A DNA stretch of 64,000 nt. Origin: Motacilla alba alba (lineage: Eukaryota; Chordata; Aves; Passeriformes; Motacillidae). The notes below the pieces were generated by a model, which saw only the letters and a list, made by a program, of their open reading frames with translations, had not been told where the DNA came from and searched no databases. Positions 52,301-60,364 of this stretch are shown here, one piece after another (position 1 is the first letter of the stretch; every line of letters begins with the position of its first letter). The stretch spans positions 13,703,850 through 13,767,849 of the forward strand of contig NC_052031.1 of NCBI RefSeq assembly GCF_015832195.1, written 5' to 3'. A program made the position numbers and the translations under genes.

Positions 52301-55300
52301 TGTGGTCCAGTGTGTTGCCATTGGACTGGTTTAAATAAAACCCAGCCTAAAGCAATGCAATATAACAAGCCACACAAATCCACCTCCATCCATGTAGGTC
52401 ACCATTTCTGAGTCACTGCTCCTCCTTCTGACTTAACTTAATTCACAGTTTTCATTTTACATTTTGTGTTTCTTCACAGACAATGACAAAGCTAAACACT
52501 GTCTTTGATGGAGAAGCCAGAGACCCAGGTAAGAAAAAGCAATTAACAGATGATATGAACATTAGGCTGGAAACAAACTGGATTAGTTGATTTAAATATG
52601 GTTTGACATTAGCTTTTCATATTTCCAGTTTGCTATTTCCAAGCAGAATGGGAGCCAAATCTCAGATAGTGAAAATCAAGACAGTGCCTCAGTAACATTT
52701 GTAATGGTGGAATATGCTTATAGCCCTTGAAAGCACACACCTCATGGTCAGACTGTTCTCTACTCCTCTGCTAAACTGGAATGTATGGATGTGGTATAGG
52801 AAGGTGGGAGAGGAGAGGGAATGTGTTGCAAGTCTCCTGCTCTGATGCTGTCATAGCTACGTGGTCTCACTATCTCGTGTCTGGGAAATGGCCAGGAGAT
52901 TAATGTCACTGCAGAAGTGTTGCCTTCACCTCCTAAACTTCTCCCTGGAGAAGTGGGTGGGTGAGTTACTAGCTCCTGCACAAACCTCCTCCCTTACAGC
53001 AGCAGTGTGTTGCTGCTGTTTGTCCAAGGCTCAGGCAGTGCTTGCTGGGGAGAAAAGGGAAGGCCATCAGCTGGCAACAGCTACTGCATCACCAGGCTCC
53101 AGCTATGTGAACTCTGGGCATGTCTGATTAACCAGCTGGGAAAAGCAAAAATAAGGTGAAAGCTACAAACTCAGGATGAGCTGGGGAGCTGGATGAGCTC
53201 CCAAGTGACAGCCACTGCTCTGCAGCAGGGCTCATTACAGGAAAAATATTTTTGTTTTACTGAGGATTGATCTGGCTTACCTCATTTCCCTGAAACACAG
53301 CCCCTGCCTGAGCCCCTTTGTTTGATTCTTGGGCTGGAATTAGGGTCCCCAGCCCTGTGCCTAATGGCTGAGAGCTTCAGCATGGAGATGAGGGGCTGGT
53401 AAAATGGGACAATCAGACAAAATAAGTTTAAAAAAAAATAGATCTGAAAATAAGCCTGAAACAATATGTCTAGAAATCATCCAGAAGAAGGCAGGCTTGT
53501 TTCAAGGCTTGGATTCATCTGGCCAATTCCCATCAAAGTGCCTGTAACTTGTGTTTCTTATTAACTGGCTCAGAGCTGTTGGATGTGTTGAGCTAATGGC
53601 AAACACTAGGCATGGAGACTTCAGTACAATTTGGGCAAACAAGTGGGACCCTACTGTGCAATTAAGTCCATCCACAAGGCTGCTCAAGGCTGGTTTGATC
53701 CAGATCCAAGCTCACCTGCTATTTATAAAGAGATCTGGAGGAATGGGCTCCAAAATCCCTGTTTTTTTTCCCAGTGTAACAGCATTTGTAATATATTAAG
53801 CATGGGTAGTCTCTAGGCTGCTGCAAGAGCTGCTTTCCAGTCTTCTTGCAGGACAGCTGGGGCTCCCTTTCTCAACAAACCATACTGGACTTAAGGATGT
53901 CTGAGCCCATCCAAACGTTCATCCAGAGCCATGGCATTTGTGTCATGCCTGACACAAACATTGAGCTCTAACACAGCTCTGTGGTGACAACAGGGAAATG
54001 TGTGCTCCCCACTCCTCCCCTCTCTGCTCCACAACTCATTGCAAACCCTAGAGGATCAAAGGTTGCTGGTTTGGAAATGAGATTTAATAATTCCCAGGAC
54101 ATCATCTGTTGAATATGATTAAGAGGGATGGTTAGAATCTGTTTCCTGATCTGGGCTGCTTTAACATGCCTGACTTGTAAGCAGTCAGAAAAAATAACAT
54201 GTAAAGGGGTTCAGTTTCATCTTGAGTAGCTCAAATTGTGTTAATGTGTCACAAACCATTAATTCTGATACAAACTGCAACATTTAGTAACACGTAACCA
54301 CTGTTTCTTTCCAAGCCTTAATGGTCTTTTGTTTGTCTTCTATTGTTTAATTACAGAAAGTGCCATTATAGCTCCTGATTCTCTTTGTAGCAAGATACAA
54401 TGAGTTAGACTGTGAGGTGATCACACTGGAAGGAGCAATTTTTTCACTTATCTCTAGGTAGCAATGAACTGAAGAAGAAAATATTTTGGTTTTAATGTAC
54501 AAGTAGAAATTACCCATAAAACCTGAATAGAGACAGAAGTCTTTCTGACAATGAGAGATAGCCATGTGTGCTAAACAACACAAATCTGACAAAGAGAAAA
54601 TCATGTACTTGTATGAAACACACAGTATTTCACTCTATTAATGACAAAGTGGACAGCAAGCCTGGAAGAAAGCATTTTGTGTAAATGGAGAAGGAGTGTG
54701 TGCAGCCAAGACTCACTGGATCTCCAAATCCTGGGTCAGCCCAGATGAGGTGACATGGTCTGGAAGATGTATGTAGCATACTGTGCTCCTAAGCAGGGTT
54801 TGCTACCTCTGGTAGGCAACTCTACACGACAAAGTAGGCACAGACATATACAATGGTCTTGCTCAGTATGGCTGAAGATAGAAGTTTTGTCCTTACAACT
54901 ACGGATGTGTTTGCTACACTGCCCATGTTAACCCCTGGTAGCTGGAACTTGGATAGATTTATAGGGTGATAAAAATTTTATTTCTTTTGAAATAGGAATG
55001 TTTTAAATATCCCTGTTCCCCTAACTGCAGAGACAATTCTTACAGTGGCAGAACAGCCAACATCTCCTCTGAGCAGCCACTGCAATGCCCAGCACCCCAC
55101 AGAAATTAGGATTTCCCTCTCAGCCTCCCCAGCTCAGCTTAATTCCAAGTGCTTCATGTTTCTCATTTCAGTTCCATGCTGAGAACTGTCATGTCTTAAT
55201 CTGATAAAGCAAGAATGATTATAATCTGTTGTCTTTTTGTTCAAGTGACTGGCAGAGTGTACGAATTCAATACACAGTCGGGGGCCCGGAGGTGGAAGAA

Positions 55301-55559
55301 GAGCAATGAGCCCCTCCAGCCAGTGCTGGCCATGCAGGTAATGTCCAGTGCCACAGAAAGGAGTGGCCAAGGGGTGGATGGAGCAGAGGCACCAAGCAAA
55401 AAAGAGCCTTCAGAGAAGAGGAAAGCATTGACTGCAGCAACAAAACTGGCTGCCAAGCCCTCAGCAGGGCAATCAGAAACACCAGGCCAAGCGGGGCTGA
55501 GACTGCAAAAGAAGAAGGAGGAGTCTGAGGATGGGGGCTTATCATCACTAGCCCCTTAA
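22341..55559 (+). CDS. CDHR3: CDHR3, cadherin-related family member 3 (complete, 19 coding exons)
   Basis: The exons join into one frame of 2,646 nt encoding 881 residues; human CDHR3 is 885 (from memory). It is a type I membrane protein: signal peptide about 1-16, six cadherin repeats about 20-685, membrane segment about 706-728, basic cytoplasmic tail to 881. Calcium-site motifs include LDYE 92-95, DKNEHP 125-130, FDYE 192-195, INDE 226-229, DPDDE 259-263, IDRD 295-298, DVNDNP 334-339, LDYE 522-525, INDEEP 554-559, FDYE 629-632. Colinear matches to human include VNSNPLTEAF, SPGTIVANITA and YSPSAWYVPFV. The family mediates calcium-dependent adhesion. CDHR3 sits on ciliated airway epithelium, is an asthma-associated locus and is the known rhinovirus C receptor in people. 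Upstream ATGs at 22,317 and 22,173 share the frame; 22,341 was chosen because it aligns with the human start. Confidence 0.96.
22387..25235 (+). other. CDHR3: CDHR3 intron 1
   Basis: GTAAGA...CTGCAG. It contains an imperfect local duplication: a 30-base unit beginning AAATTGGTTGG occurs at 23,353-23,382 and again at 23,438-23,467, with AT-rich, near-palindromic sequence between. No other feature was recognised. Confidence 0.85.
25236..25438 (+). CDS. CDHR3: CDHR3 coding exon 2 (cadherin repeat 1, first half)
   Basis: Residues 16-83. It includes LPATSTVEEN (25-34; human LPATGNVAEN) and VNSNPLTEAF (63-72), identical to human. The potential N-glycan NVT is at 45-47. The exon enters in phase 1 and leaves in phase 0. 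The acceptor is CTGCAG and the donor AGG|GTGAGT. Confidence 0.95.
25439..29858 (+). other. CDHR3: CDHR3 intron 2
   Basis: The longest intron within the coding part of the gene, GTGAGT...TTTCAG. It contains one minus-strand CR1 copy (26,590-26,890), an A-rich run at 26,983-27,008 and another at 28,922-28,936. Otherwise no structure was recognised. Confidence 0.85.
26590..26890 (-). mobile_element. CR1 LINE fragment with end of ORF2
   Basis: The plus strand begins with the reversed CR1 tail (ATCATAGAATCATTGCATTG, GTTGGAAGGGCTCC). The minus strand then reads the C-terminal reverse-transcriptase-region remnant RRRF-like GRCRLDIRLMFFTQKV, HWNRLPRAVV, PSLAELKKGLDNAL, which matches the usual avian CR1 ORF2 end. 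It is truncated at the 5' end and inserted antisense to CDHR3 in intron 2. Confidence 0.92.
29859..30027 (+). CDS. CDHR3: CDHR3 coding exon 3 (cadherin repeat 1, second half)
   Basis: Residues 84-139 plus one base. It contains VLDYET (91-96), IFDLQIFVED (100-109), ITIQV-type strand LTIQVTDKNEHPVF (119-132), the calcium-binding LDxE and DxNEHP motifs that close repeat 1. The acceptor is TTTTCAG and the donor A|GTAAGA. It enters in phase 0 and leaves in phase 1. Confidence 0.95.
30028..32337 (+). other. CDHR3: CDHR3 intron 3
   Basis: GTAAGA...ATGCAG. A stretch at about 31,290-31,560 is dense in homeodomain-type cores (AATTAAAT, GCTAATTGCG, CATTAAAC) and looks like a conserved non-coding element (see findings). 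A false acceptor at 32,309-32,310 is rejected because it leads directly to a stop. Confidence 0.8.
32338..32423 (+). CDS. CDHR3: CDHR3 coding exon 4 (start of cadherin repeat 2)
   Basis: Completes codon 140 and encodes to residue 168: TIYVLER (142-148), IYQVDAADPEN (154-164), matching human YIVER and IYQVEAFDPED. ADPEN carries the repeat 2 calcium-site acidic residues. The acceptor is CATGCAG and the donor ACA|GTAAGT. It enters in phase 1 and leaves in phase 0. Confidence 0.93.
32424..33410 (+). other. CDHR3: CDHR3 intron 4
   Basis: GTAAGT...TTTCAG, 987 bases, AT-rich. No repeat or element was recognised. Confidence 0.85.
33411..33505 (+). CDS. CDHR3: CDHR3 coding exon 5 (cadherin repeat 2, middle)
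   Basis: Residues 169-199 plus two bases. It contains GAIFSTKEFDYEKD (184-197; human GTLFSTTELDFEAG). FDYE supplies the repeat 2 calcium ligands. The donor TG|GTGAG leaves in phase 2. It is separated from exon 6 by an intron of only 104 bases (33,506-33,609). Confidence 0.94.
33610..33714 (+). CDS. CDHR3: CDHR3 coding exon 6 (end of cadherin repeat 2)
   Basis: Completes codon 200 and runs to residue 234 plus two bases: NITVTDPDG (204-212), INIININD (221-228), ERPYF (229-233). INDE closes repeat 2. Potential N-glycans NIT 204-206 and NST 214-216. The acceptor is TTAACAG and the donor AC|GTGAGT. Confidence 0.94.
33715..37708 (+). other. CDHR3: CDHR3 intron 6
   Basis: GTGAGT...TTGTAG. It holds a 19-base T run (34,777-34,795), an antisense LTR beginning at 34,878, and an (AAGG)n run at 36,393-36,412. 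No other gene was recognised; a 145-codon minus-strand open frame at 36,739-37,176 has no family resemblance. Confidence 0.85.
34878..35250 (-). mobile_element. Solo LTR of an avian endogenous retrovirus (antisense to CDHR3)
   Basis: On the minus strand the segment reads like the 3' part of an avian ERV LTR. A polyadenylation signal (TTTTAATAAAATACC) is followed by CTACTTTATTCCTTTAAC, then a terminal CCAAGGCATCA ending at 34,878. The upstream phrases AATTGGACAATTAACCCC and TGTAGCCTTGGCTGGGCTC match LTR sequence I remember from passerines. No gag, pol or env sequence was seen nearby, so it is probably a solo LTR. The 5' boundary is approximate and no clear target duplication was found. A 23-bp unit is duplicated in tandem at 34,913-34,958. 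Confidence 0.7.
37709..37857 (+). CDS. CDHR3: CDHR3 coding exon 7 (cadherin repeat 3, first half)
   Basis: Completes codon 235 and runs to residue 284 plus one base. It contains EEQSPGTIVANITARDPDDE (244-263), almost identical to human EELSPGTIVANITAEDPDDE. NIT at 254-256 is a conserved glycosylation site, and DPDDE forms part of the calcium site. The acceptor is TTGTAG and the donor CAG|GTCAGA. Confidence 0.96.
37858..39179 (+). other. CDHR3: CDHR3 intron 7
   Basis: GTCAGA...CTGACAG, 1,322 bases. No recognisable repeat; short open frames only. Confidence 0.85.
39180..39369 (+). CDS. CDHR3: CDHR3 coding exon 8 (cadherin repeat 3, second half)
   Basis: Completes codon 285 and runs to residue 347 plus two bases. 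It contains TGVLQVTRRIDRDAL (286-300; human TGTIQVAQRIDRDAG) and ITIVIDDVNDNPPEC (328-342). This is the best-preserved calcium-binding linker in the protein (IDRD, DVNDNP). The exon is markedly GC-richer than exons 2-7. The acceptor is TGACAG and the donor AG|GTATGG. Confidence 0.96.
39673..39841 (+). CDS. CDHR3: CDHR3 coding exon 9 (cadherin repeat 4, first half)
   Basis: Completes Arg348 and runs to residue 404: NTAPGTFLVDL (354-364; human RTAKGTLLLDL), CKDIDADPSNNQFIF (368-382), SGRLV (400-404). It is preceded by a 303-base intron (39,370-39,672). The acceptor is AAACAG and the donor GTG|GTCAGT, leaving in phase 0. Confidence 0.94.
39842..41333 (+). other. CDHR3: CDHR3 intron 9
   Basis: GTCAGT...TTTAG. 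It contains a tandem duplication of a 23-base unit (40,332-40,354 and 40,358-40,380, beginning CACTTCTGTGATTTTG) and short A and T runs. No gene was recognised. Confidence 0.85.
41334..41433 (+). CDS. CDHR3: CDHR3 coding exon 10 (cadherin repeat 4, second half)
   Basis: Residues 405-437 plus one base: MTGTIDLENPDNPGVEVYTL (405-424), VRVQDIAHPNYS (426-437), matching human GDLDYENPSN and VQDVAPPYY. The usual LDxE Tyr/Arg position is Leu here (IDLEN). The only donor that keeps the frame is A|GCAAGT, with GC instead of GT at 41,434-41,435. The flanking exons align to human with no gap when it is used. Confidence 0.9.
41434..41591 (+). other. CDHR3: CDHR3 intron 10, GC-AG type
   Basis: Only 158 bases. 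It starts GCAAGT and ends TTTCCAG. GC-AG introns are a known minor class with donors close to AG|GCAAGT. The nearest GT (41,438) would give phase 2 and a nonsense frame downstream. A 13-base unit (TGATTTAATCTTC) is repeated in tandem at 41,552-41,577 in the pyrimidine tract. Confidence 0.85.
41592..41690 (+). CDS. CDHR3: CDHR3 coding exon 11 (repeat 4/5 linker)
   Basis: Completes Asn438 and runs to residue 470 plus one base: IIYIYIRIKPVNEFFPVF (439-456), NLSYVFSVSEITK (458-470), matching human VYVYI, NEFPLIF and SYVFDVSE. The linker lacks the classic DxNDN motif (KPVNEF), as in human (PENEF). NLS at 458-460 is a potential glycan. The donor used is AAAG|GTACAG. A better-looking GTAAGT lies 5 bases downstream but breaks the frame. 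Confidence 0.91.
42288..42514 (+). CDS. CDHR3: CDHR3 coding exon 12 (cadherin repeat 5)
   Basis: Completes Val471 and runs to residue 546: GRVHAIDKDWP (476-486), IFWISPTKGDV (506-516), RLDYETT (521-527), FTVQASDQE (532-540). AIDKD and LDYE are calcium ligands. Tyr524 (42,446-42,448) aligns with human residue 529, where a Cys/Tyr polymorphism is linked to childhood asthma; the bird has the canonical Tyr. The acceptor is CTCTCAG and the donor TCA|GTGAGT. Confidence 0.96.
42515..44137 (+). other. CDHR3: CDHR3 intron 12
   Basis: GTGAGT...TTCCAG, 1,623 bases. A direct repeat GTTTAATGATT.. occurs near 43,780-43,810. No bounded element was recognised. Confidence 0.85.
44138..44309 (+). CDS. CDHR3: CDHR3 coding exon 13 (end of repeat 5, start of repeat 6)
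   Basis: Residues 547-603 plus one base: VNVLEINDEEPVC (549-561; human VNILEENDEKPIC), VGTNINGFRIECQDRDSDP (576-594; human VGTNIQNFKLTCTDLDSSP), RSFRYFI (595-601). INDEEP closes repeat 5. The paired cysteines 561 and 587 are at the same places as in human and could form a disulphide. The donor is G|GTACTG. Confidence 0.96.
45868..46112 (+). CDS. CDHR3: CDHR3 coding exon 14 (cadherin repeat 6 and membrane-proximal stalk)
   Basis: Completes Gly604 and runs to residue 685: NSHFTFSPSAGSNTSRL (607-623), ASRFDYESG (626-634), ITDDNLVSAR (647-656), TGTVTLSIRVIPNPTT (665-680). Human has HFTFSPNAGSNVTRL, SRFDYAGG and TGTVTLSIKVIPHPTT. It ends in a Thr-rich stalk. NTS 619-621 is a conserved glycosylation position. 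The acceptor is TTTGCAG and the donor ACG|GTAAGT. It is preceded by a 1,558-base intron (44,310-45,867) without recognised elements. Confidence 0.96.
46113..48687 (+). other. CDHR3: CDHR3 intron 14
   Basis: GTAAGT...TCCAAAG. It contains a (CAA/CAAGAA)n run near 46,610-46,636. Composition rises toward GC in the last 300 bases before exon 15. No gene or bounded repeat was recognised. Confidence 0.85.
48688..48869 (+). CDS. CDHR3: CDHR3 coding exon 15 (transmembrane segment)
   Basis: Residues 686-745 plus two bases. YSPSAWYVPFVVTLGS (698-713) is nearly identical to human. A leucine-rich membrane span of about 706-728 follows, then a basic stop-transfer (TRLRGCC, with possible palmitoylation cysteines 733-734). 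The exon is strikingly GC-rich, with Leu codons almost all CTG/CTC, unlike the AT-rich exons 2-7 and 13. The span includes His722. The donor is CT|GTGAGT. Confidence 0.95.
50202..50215 (+). CDS. CDHR3: CDHR3 coding exon 16 (14-nt microexon)
   Basis: Completes Leu746 and adds INAP (747-750) plus one base. It is bounded by TTTCATTACAG and GTGTGT. With it, the distance between the conserved PL and NT(I/V)FDGEA motifs is exactly 20 residues, as in human. Without it, joining exon 15 (phase 2) to exon 17 would break the frame. Flanked by introns of 1,332 (48,870-50,201) and 1,577 bases (50,216-51,792); the second contains an AT-rich (AAT)n tract. Confidence 0.88.
51388..51487. repeat. AT-rich (AAT)n low-complexity tract
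   Basis: About 100 bases composed almost only of TAATAA/AATAAA permutations, within CDHR3 intron 16. It is simple sequence, probably length-polymorphic. Confidence 0.9.
51793..51824 (+). CDS. CDHR3: CDHR3 coding exon 17 (cytoplasmic, lysine-rich)
   Basis: Completes Glu751 and encodes KKKPKKEVVM (752-761). It is a short 32-base exon between TTCTGTAG and GTAAGT, entering in phase 1 and leaving in phase 0. Human has a similarly basic segment followed by DVVVE. The cluster of lysines lies about 20 residues inside the membrane. Confidence 0.9.
52035..52115 (+). mobile_element. CR1 LINE 3'-end fragment
   Basis: The stretch contains GCAATGACCCTCGTGGGTCC, CTTCCAACTCAGGATATTCT and GTGAATCTGTG, the typical 3' end of an avian CR1. 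It is inserted in CDHR3 intron 17 in the sense direction. Only the tail remains. Confidence 0.85.
52480..52528 (+). CDS. CDHR3: CDHR3 coding exon 18 (cytoplasmic)
   Basis: Residues 762-777 plus one base: TMTKLNTVFDGEARDP, against human TIQMNTIFDGEAIDP. This conserved cytoplasmic motif confirms the identity of the tail. The acceptor is TTCACAG and the donor CAG|GTAAGA. Confidence 0.95.
52529..55245 (+). other. CDHR3: CDHR3 intron 18
   Basis: GTAAGA...TTCAAG, 2,717 bases. No recognised repeat or gene. Confidence 0.85.
55246..55559 (+). CDS. CDHR3: CDHR3 coding exon 19 (C-terminal tail and stop)
   Basis: Completes Val778 and runs to residue 881, with TAA at 55,557-55,559. TGRVYEFNTQSGARRWK (779-795) matches human TGEIYEFNSKTGARKWK. 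The remaining 86 residues are low-complexity, Lys/Glu/Ala/Ser-rich and do not align clearly to human. An in-exon donor-like CAG|GTAATG (GT at 55,338-55,339) could give an alternative C-terminus. Confidence 0.93.
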
Positions 55560-55730
55560 GGCAGGAACCAACCTCCTCTCCCAAAATGAACTGCGCTTTT
55601 CTGTTAGGCCAGAGTGCATGAGACTCCAAGGCACTCCCAACTGACCCCTGATCTGAACAGCCAAAGAATCGGATGTGATTTTTCTCTCTCTCTCAGCTGT
55701 AAAATAAATGGTGGCCACAAGCTGTGTGAA
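55560..55730 (+). promoter_or_regulatory. CDHR3: CDHR3 3' UTR with AATAAA signal
   Basis: After the stop there are about 170 bases to a canonical AATAAA at 55,703-55,708. Cleavage would be expected some 10-30 bases further on. A (CT)n run precedes the signal at 55,682-55,693. A longer 3' UTR using later signals cannot be excluded. Confidence 0.7.
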
Positions 55731-58334
55731 CCAGACCCAAAGGCAGGATCTGGATGCACCTTTGTCAGGTGCATGTAAGAGCAGGAGAGAAGAGGAAACA
55801 AAGCAGAGTCATGGACAGAGGCATTCAGTGCCCACTGCCTCCTACAGACATTGGTAGTTTCCCTCTAGAAAAGTCTGCACCTAGCAGGCATGACCCCATC
55901 CTCTGCCTGCCTTTGGGAGTGGCAGCATACACAGATGTGCTTTCTCAACAGTGAATGGAGTCTCCTGTCCCTGCTGAGCAACCAAATGAGTGAAAAGCAC
56001 ACCAGGGTAGAAATGTTTACAGGGGTAGAAGCTAAAAATATTTTCTTTTCATTCAGTATTCTATTTCAGCCCTTCCTTGTCCTCCCATCTTGCTGTAGAA
56101 AAGTCCATGGCTTGAAAGCAGTTCTGGAGTAGAGAACACTCACAGCTTCTTGCGGCATCTCAGGCTGTCAACACTTTCAGCTTATTTATCTTTTGTAACA
56201 CTAAGAGCATTCAAAATCTTCACCTTTGGTATTTCCTCTGGCACATTTAATGCTTTACAGGATCAAGTGGAACATACTCAGAAGAATAATGACAGTAAAC
56301 ACATGGGGTGAAATAATCTTTTCTGAGTGTGAGCATGTATAATGTAAGCGCTGTCTAAAAACCTGATATAAAACAAACAAACCTGACGAGATTTTATAAA
56401 ATTATTTTAATCTGAAGAAAAGTAATTATAAATGATGACTTAGTACTCCATGGCTTGTCTTGGCTTGTTTTCTTTCCTGATTGCAAAAATGTTTTTTGAC
56501 AGCAAGGGACTAATATCAGGTGGTAAAAGAAAATTTTGGTTTAAGCTGAGCAGTGGCAGTCACTGAAGATTATATTCAGTCTCTCACATACATTGTTTTT
56601 GTCATGCAATGAAGGACCTGGATGGAGAAATCCACAGTGAAATTACTGGATCCTACACTTACAAAAACAGCTGTCATGGTGCTGTAACTCTCAGCTGTGC
56701 TCCAAAGGAGGGGCTTGGCTCGGGAGTAACTTCCCAAACAAACATAAATCATCTTCAGTCAAATGTTGTTTCATTGCACAATCAGAAACCCAGTGTGTAA
56801 TGAGCACCACAATGATACAGATAGGAAAGACTGATTTATACTCCCTGAGCGTATTATCACTTTGCTGTGTCCATGGCAGTTGTCATAACATTGTTTGACC
56901 CTCCAGCACCAACAGTGGCAGCCACACATTCTGTGCTCCAACCCACCATTGTTTGCTTTTTTTAGCTGTAAATACAGCACATTCGGTTTCTATTCAGGTG
57001 GTTTTCCAGTGACATAAAGAAACTCTGCAGTAGCTGGTAGTGCTGCTGAAACTCTGATCTTCCTAGCACTCTGACACCCACCTATCCCCACGCACACCTG
57101 GCACCTCCAGACATTAGATTTTGTTACCTGAAGAAGTCAACTGCATTATTTTCATGACAGGAAAGACACACAGGTTTTTGTATTTACTTTCCTGTGAATT
57201 TCTCTAGGGCAGCTGCTTTGCTTCCTTGATTATTCTAGCTCTACTTCAGTGATTAAGGGATAAATACCTTTTTTTTTTTTAAGGCAAGGGAGAGAAAGGT
57301 TGTAGTTTCAGCCAGGAAACTGGCAAAGAGGCAGAAGAATACTCATCTTTCTTTACTACTGCTGCTGCTGCTGAACTGCACAAACTTATTTCCTTCCTTC
57401 TTAGGGAAAAAACCCCAACAGCAGCATAACCTGGTATCACAGCAGGCTCTGAACTCCATGAATGCAAACACAATGTCATGGCCAGTGCTGCTGGTGCCAT
57501 GGTCTCTCACAGCTGGGCAACAGCTGGGTGAAAAGCAACTTCTCTTGTAGTGGTGCTCTCATACTCCAGCCTCAGAACAGCTGACAGCTGAACTCAGAGG
57601 GGCCCTGGATGTAAGAGATGCCAGCCCCAAGCACTTACACTGCCCAGAATGCCTGCACCCAGTTGAGGTGGGTTTAGCTGCTGTGCTCAGCATTTGCAGG
57701 GGCAGGTTTATGCAAGGTAAAGCATCCTCTGAGTCCCGTGTAGCTCCTGCATGACGAAACGAGAGTGACCACAAAGCCCAGCTTCACCCTTCCTGGTGTG
57801 AAATGCTGATCTCCAGCTCCAACTCATTCTTCACCTTGGTCTTCCCTATAAAACCTTATTTTGGACATGCACAGGACTACTTCCCTTGCTTAGGATCTAC
57901 AAAATCAAGGAATAACAAGGTTTTACATGAGCAGTAGCTTTATGCTAAAGTGTTCCTTCCTGTGAAGGAATCAAGAATGAATTCTTGGTCTCATTGAGCC
58001 AAAGCACATCCATTCATGTCTCTGGCTTGTCTTTGGGTGGACAAAAGCAGAGAAGGTAGAATTGACTGACCCAGGTGTATGCTTGTTACTTATTGTATCA
58101 AACAATATGTGAAAAGATACTTTGAATATAAAAGCAACATATATTTTTTCATAAAATCGAGATTATAATACACTGTGCAGTACAGCTTTAAATGTTAGAA
58201 ACCTCTTCTAATTGTCAGAGGAGCTTTTGTGCTTTTTTTATCCAGAAGTCTTTTGAGAACACAGAGTCAGTGTCTAGAACTGCCACTAGATGGACTGAGA
58301 GCAAAGATTAAGTGCAGCTCTACACAATAAAAGC
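55731..58334. other. Intergenic, nothing recognised
   Basis: AT-rich sequence downstream of CDHR3. No exon, RNA gene or bounded repeat was recognised. There is an A/T run near 57,271-57,281. Confidence 0.5.
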
Positions 58335-58490
58335 ATTTGATTATTGGAACAATTAGCCAAGACCAGGGGCCTTTCCATCATTTGAAGCCTTCAGAGGTCA
58401 AGAACAGCTGCTGTGTGCTGTAGAGGGTCAGACTAGATGATGAGAGCAGCCTCTCTAGTCTTCAACAGCTCTGTTAGTCTCTGTGAACAC
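58335..58490 (+). mobile_element. Ancient CR1-type LINE 3' end
   Basis: Phrases TTGGAACAATTAGCCAAG, CCATCATTTGAAGCCTTCAG, GTCAGACTAGATGATGAGAG and CTCTCTAGTCTTCAACAGC match the 3' end of old sauropsid CR1 elements ("grcagactagatgatc... ggtcccttctggcctt"). It is more diverged than the other copies and so older. Confidence 0.65.
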
Positions 58491-60360
58491 AGACACAACG
58501 TGTGAACTTTGGTGCTATTTATTTTAGAGTGATGACACTGATAAGCTGAGACTAGAAGAGGAGGAAAGGCACCTGGTGGTTCAAGCAGAGTGGCTGGGGG
58601 CAACAGTTCCTGACCTACAGCTGCCTGTTACATGTGATGCAATAGTTTTATCTGAAGTCTACAAAAATCAGCATGAGTTCTGCCACAGTTTTAATTGCTA
58701 TGTCTCCACCTATGACACATCTCTGAAGTGCTTCCAGATCTGTGGATTGACATTGCTCTGAAAGTTTCAAGAGTGATTAGGAAAGAGCACAGGTCACTTT
58801 TCCTGATGGGGTCTAATTCCCCCAGGCCGTTTACGTGTGCTTGTGTTACCGGGGTTTTTGTGCTTTTCTCCAAAGGCTCTGCTTTCATGCTGGTGTTATA
58901 AATAGCACTTGTAATAAACATCAGAAGTCTCAGCTTCTGGCAATGTAACTTCATTTATATCAAGGAGTATAAAAGTGCTGATACTACATTTCTTTGTGGT
59001 CTGAAAGAGACCTGCACATGAGAACTACTTCAGCTGCAGAGATGGAGAAGATCTGCCCAGGAGGCTGCCACTTTGTGACTGCTCACTAGGAACACGAGAT
59101 GGTGTTTGGATCCTCTCAGAGAAGGAGGGTCAGACAAGGAGAGCAATCCTCCTCCTCCTGAGCAAAGAATCTGGCTGGTAGCTTACTTTATGAGAGCCAG
59201 ATTGCAACACCATAGTCTAGCTAACATTTCAACAGCAGGCAGCCACAACTGCACATTGCACATGCCCCAGCTGGTTGGGTGTCTAACACCCCCAGCCACA
59301 ACAGGCCCTTTGCAAAGCTCCAGCTGAAAGGCTGAGCCCAGGCTTGGCCCCCACTGGGCTCCATCTGCACATGCCTTGTCTGAACAAGTCCCTGCAAGTT
59401 CCCTGTGACAAAAGAAAAAAGAAAGAGACACTGGGGGTGACTTATTAAAAAGCAGACATCTAGAATAGATCAGGAGAGCTGTGCCCTGAAAGCAGCTCTT
59501 TCTGCATGCCTAGATCAGATATCAATGCCTACAGAGTGCACACAAAGGTAAATCAGCTGAGTCTCAGCTCAGGTTGTTCAGGTGAGGGCAGGGCTGTGCC
59601 ACTGCACCAGTGCCTGAGGAAGCTGAAAACGAGGGAAAAGCTGAGCAAGGAGGTCAGCCAGGCTCTGCTGCTGCCTGTTCACATCCCAGGGGAGATGGGC
59701 CACCACCCACGCTTTGTCAGAGCTCCAAGGTCTGCTTTCTGGGACCTGTCTTGGGATAATTCTGCATCTAGAAGCAGATGCCATGAGATGTGCATCAAAG
59801 CAGCCCAGTGAAAAAGCATGGGCCAGGCCAGGAGATTAAAGAAGTCAAATACAAGCTTCAGCAAGTTTCTGCAGCAGGTTCAGTGTTATTAAGAGACACA
59901 CTTGCAAGCAAAACAGATGAATGCATCTCACTCTGAATTGTATTCAAGAACTGTACTACTCTGCAGTTCTTTGGTACCAAACTTCAGCTGCTGTGGGTCA
60001 ATGGATGCCTGGGATTTCAGCTGGTGAATGACATGGGCGAGGCACAGCTTGGACCAGCCACGCAGTTGTGCTTCATTTTTGATTCCTGCTTGTGGACACC
60101 AGCTGGGGCCATGCAGGCTGGAGCAGCAGTTCTTTGTCCGCACAGGACTGGCCCCTCTTGGCCAGCACTGCCTGCTGGGCAGCTGTGACAGCCAGCTGCT
60201 TCCAGAGGGGCTGTGTGTGTCCCATGCACGTGAACCTCACTCAGGGAGGGTTTGCAGCCTGGCTCCTGTCCACGTGGGCAGCAGGGCTGGTGGACCCACA
60301 AGCTGCTGTATCTGCACATTCAGCACAGCTCTGGGCACAGCACCCTGTGAGGGGAGAGGG
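58491..60360. other. Intergenic, nothing recognised
   Basis: No homologous exon was seen. Moderate GC content rises toward 60 kb, with short overlapping open frames on both strands that lack family resemblance. Confidence 0.5.
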
Positions 60361-60364
60361 TGGG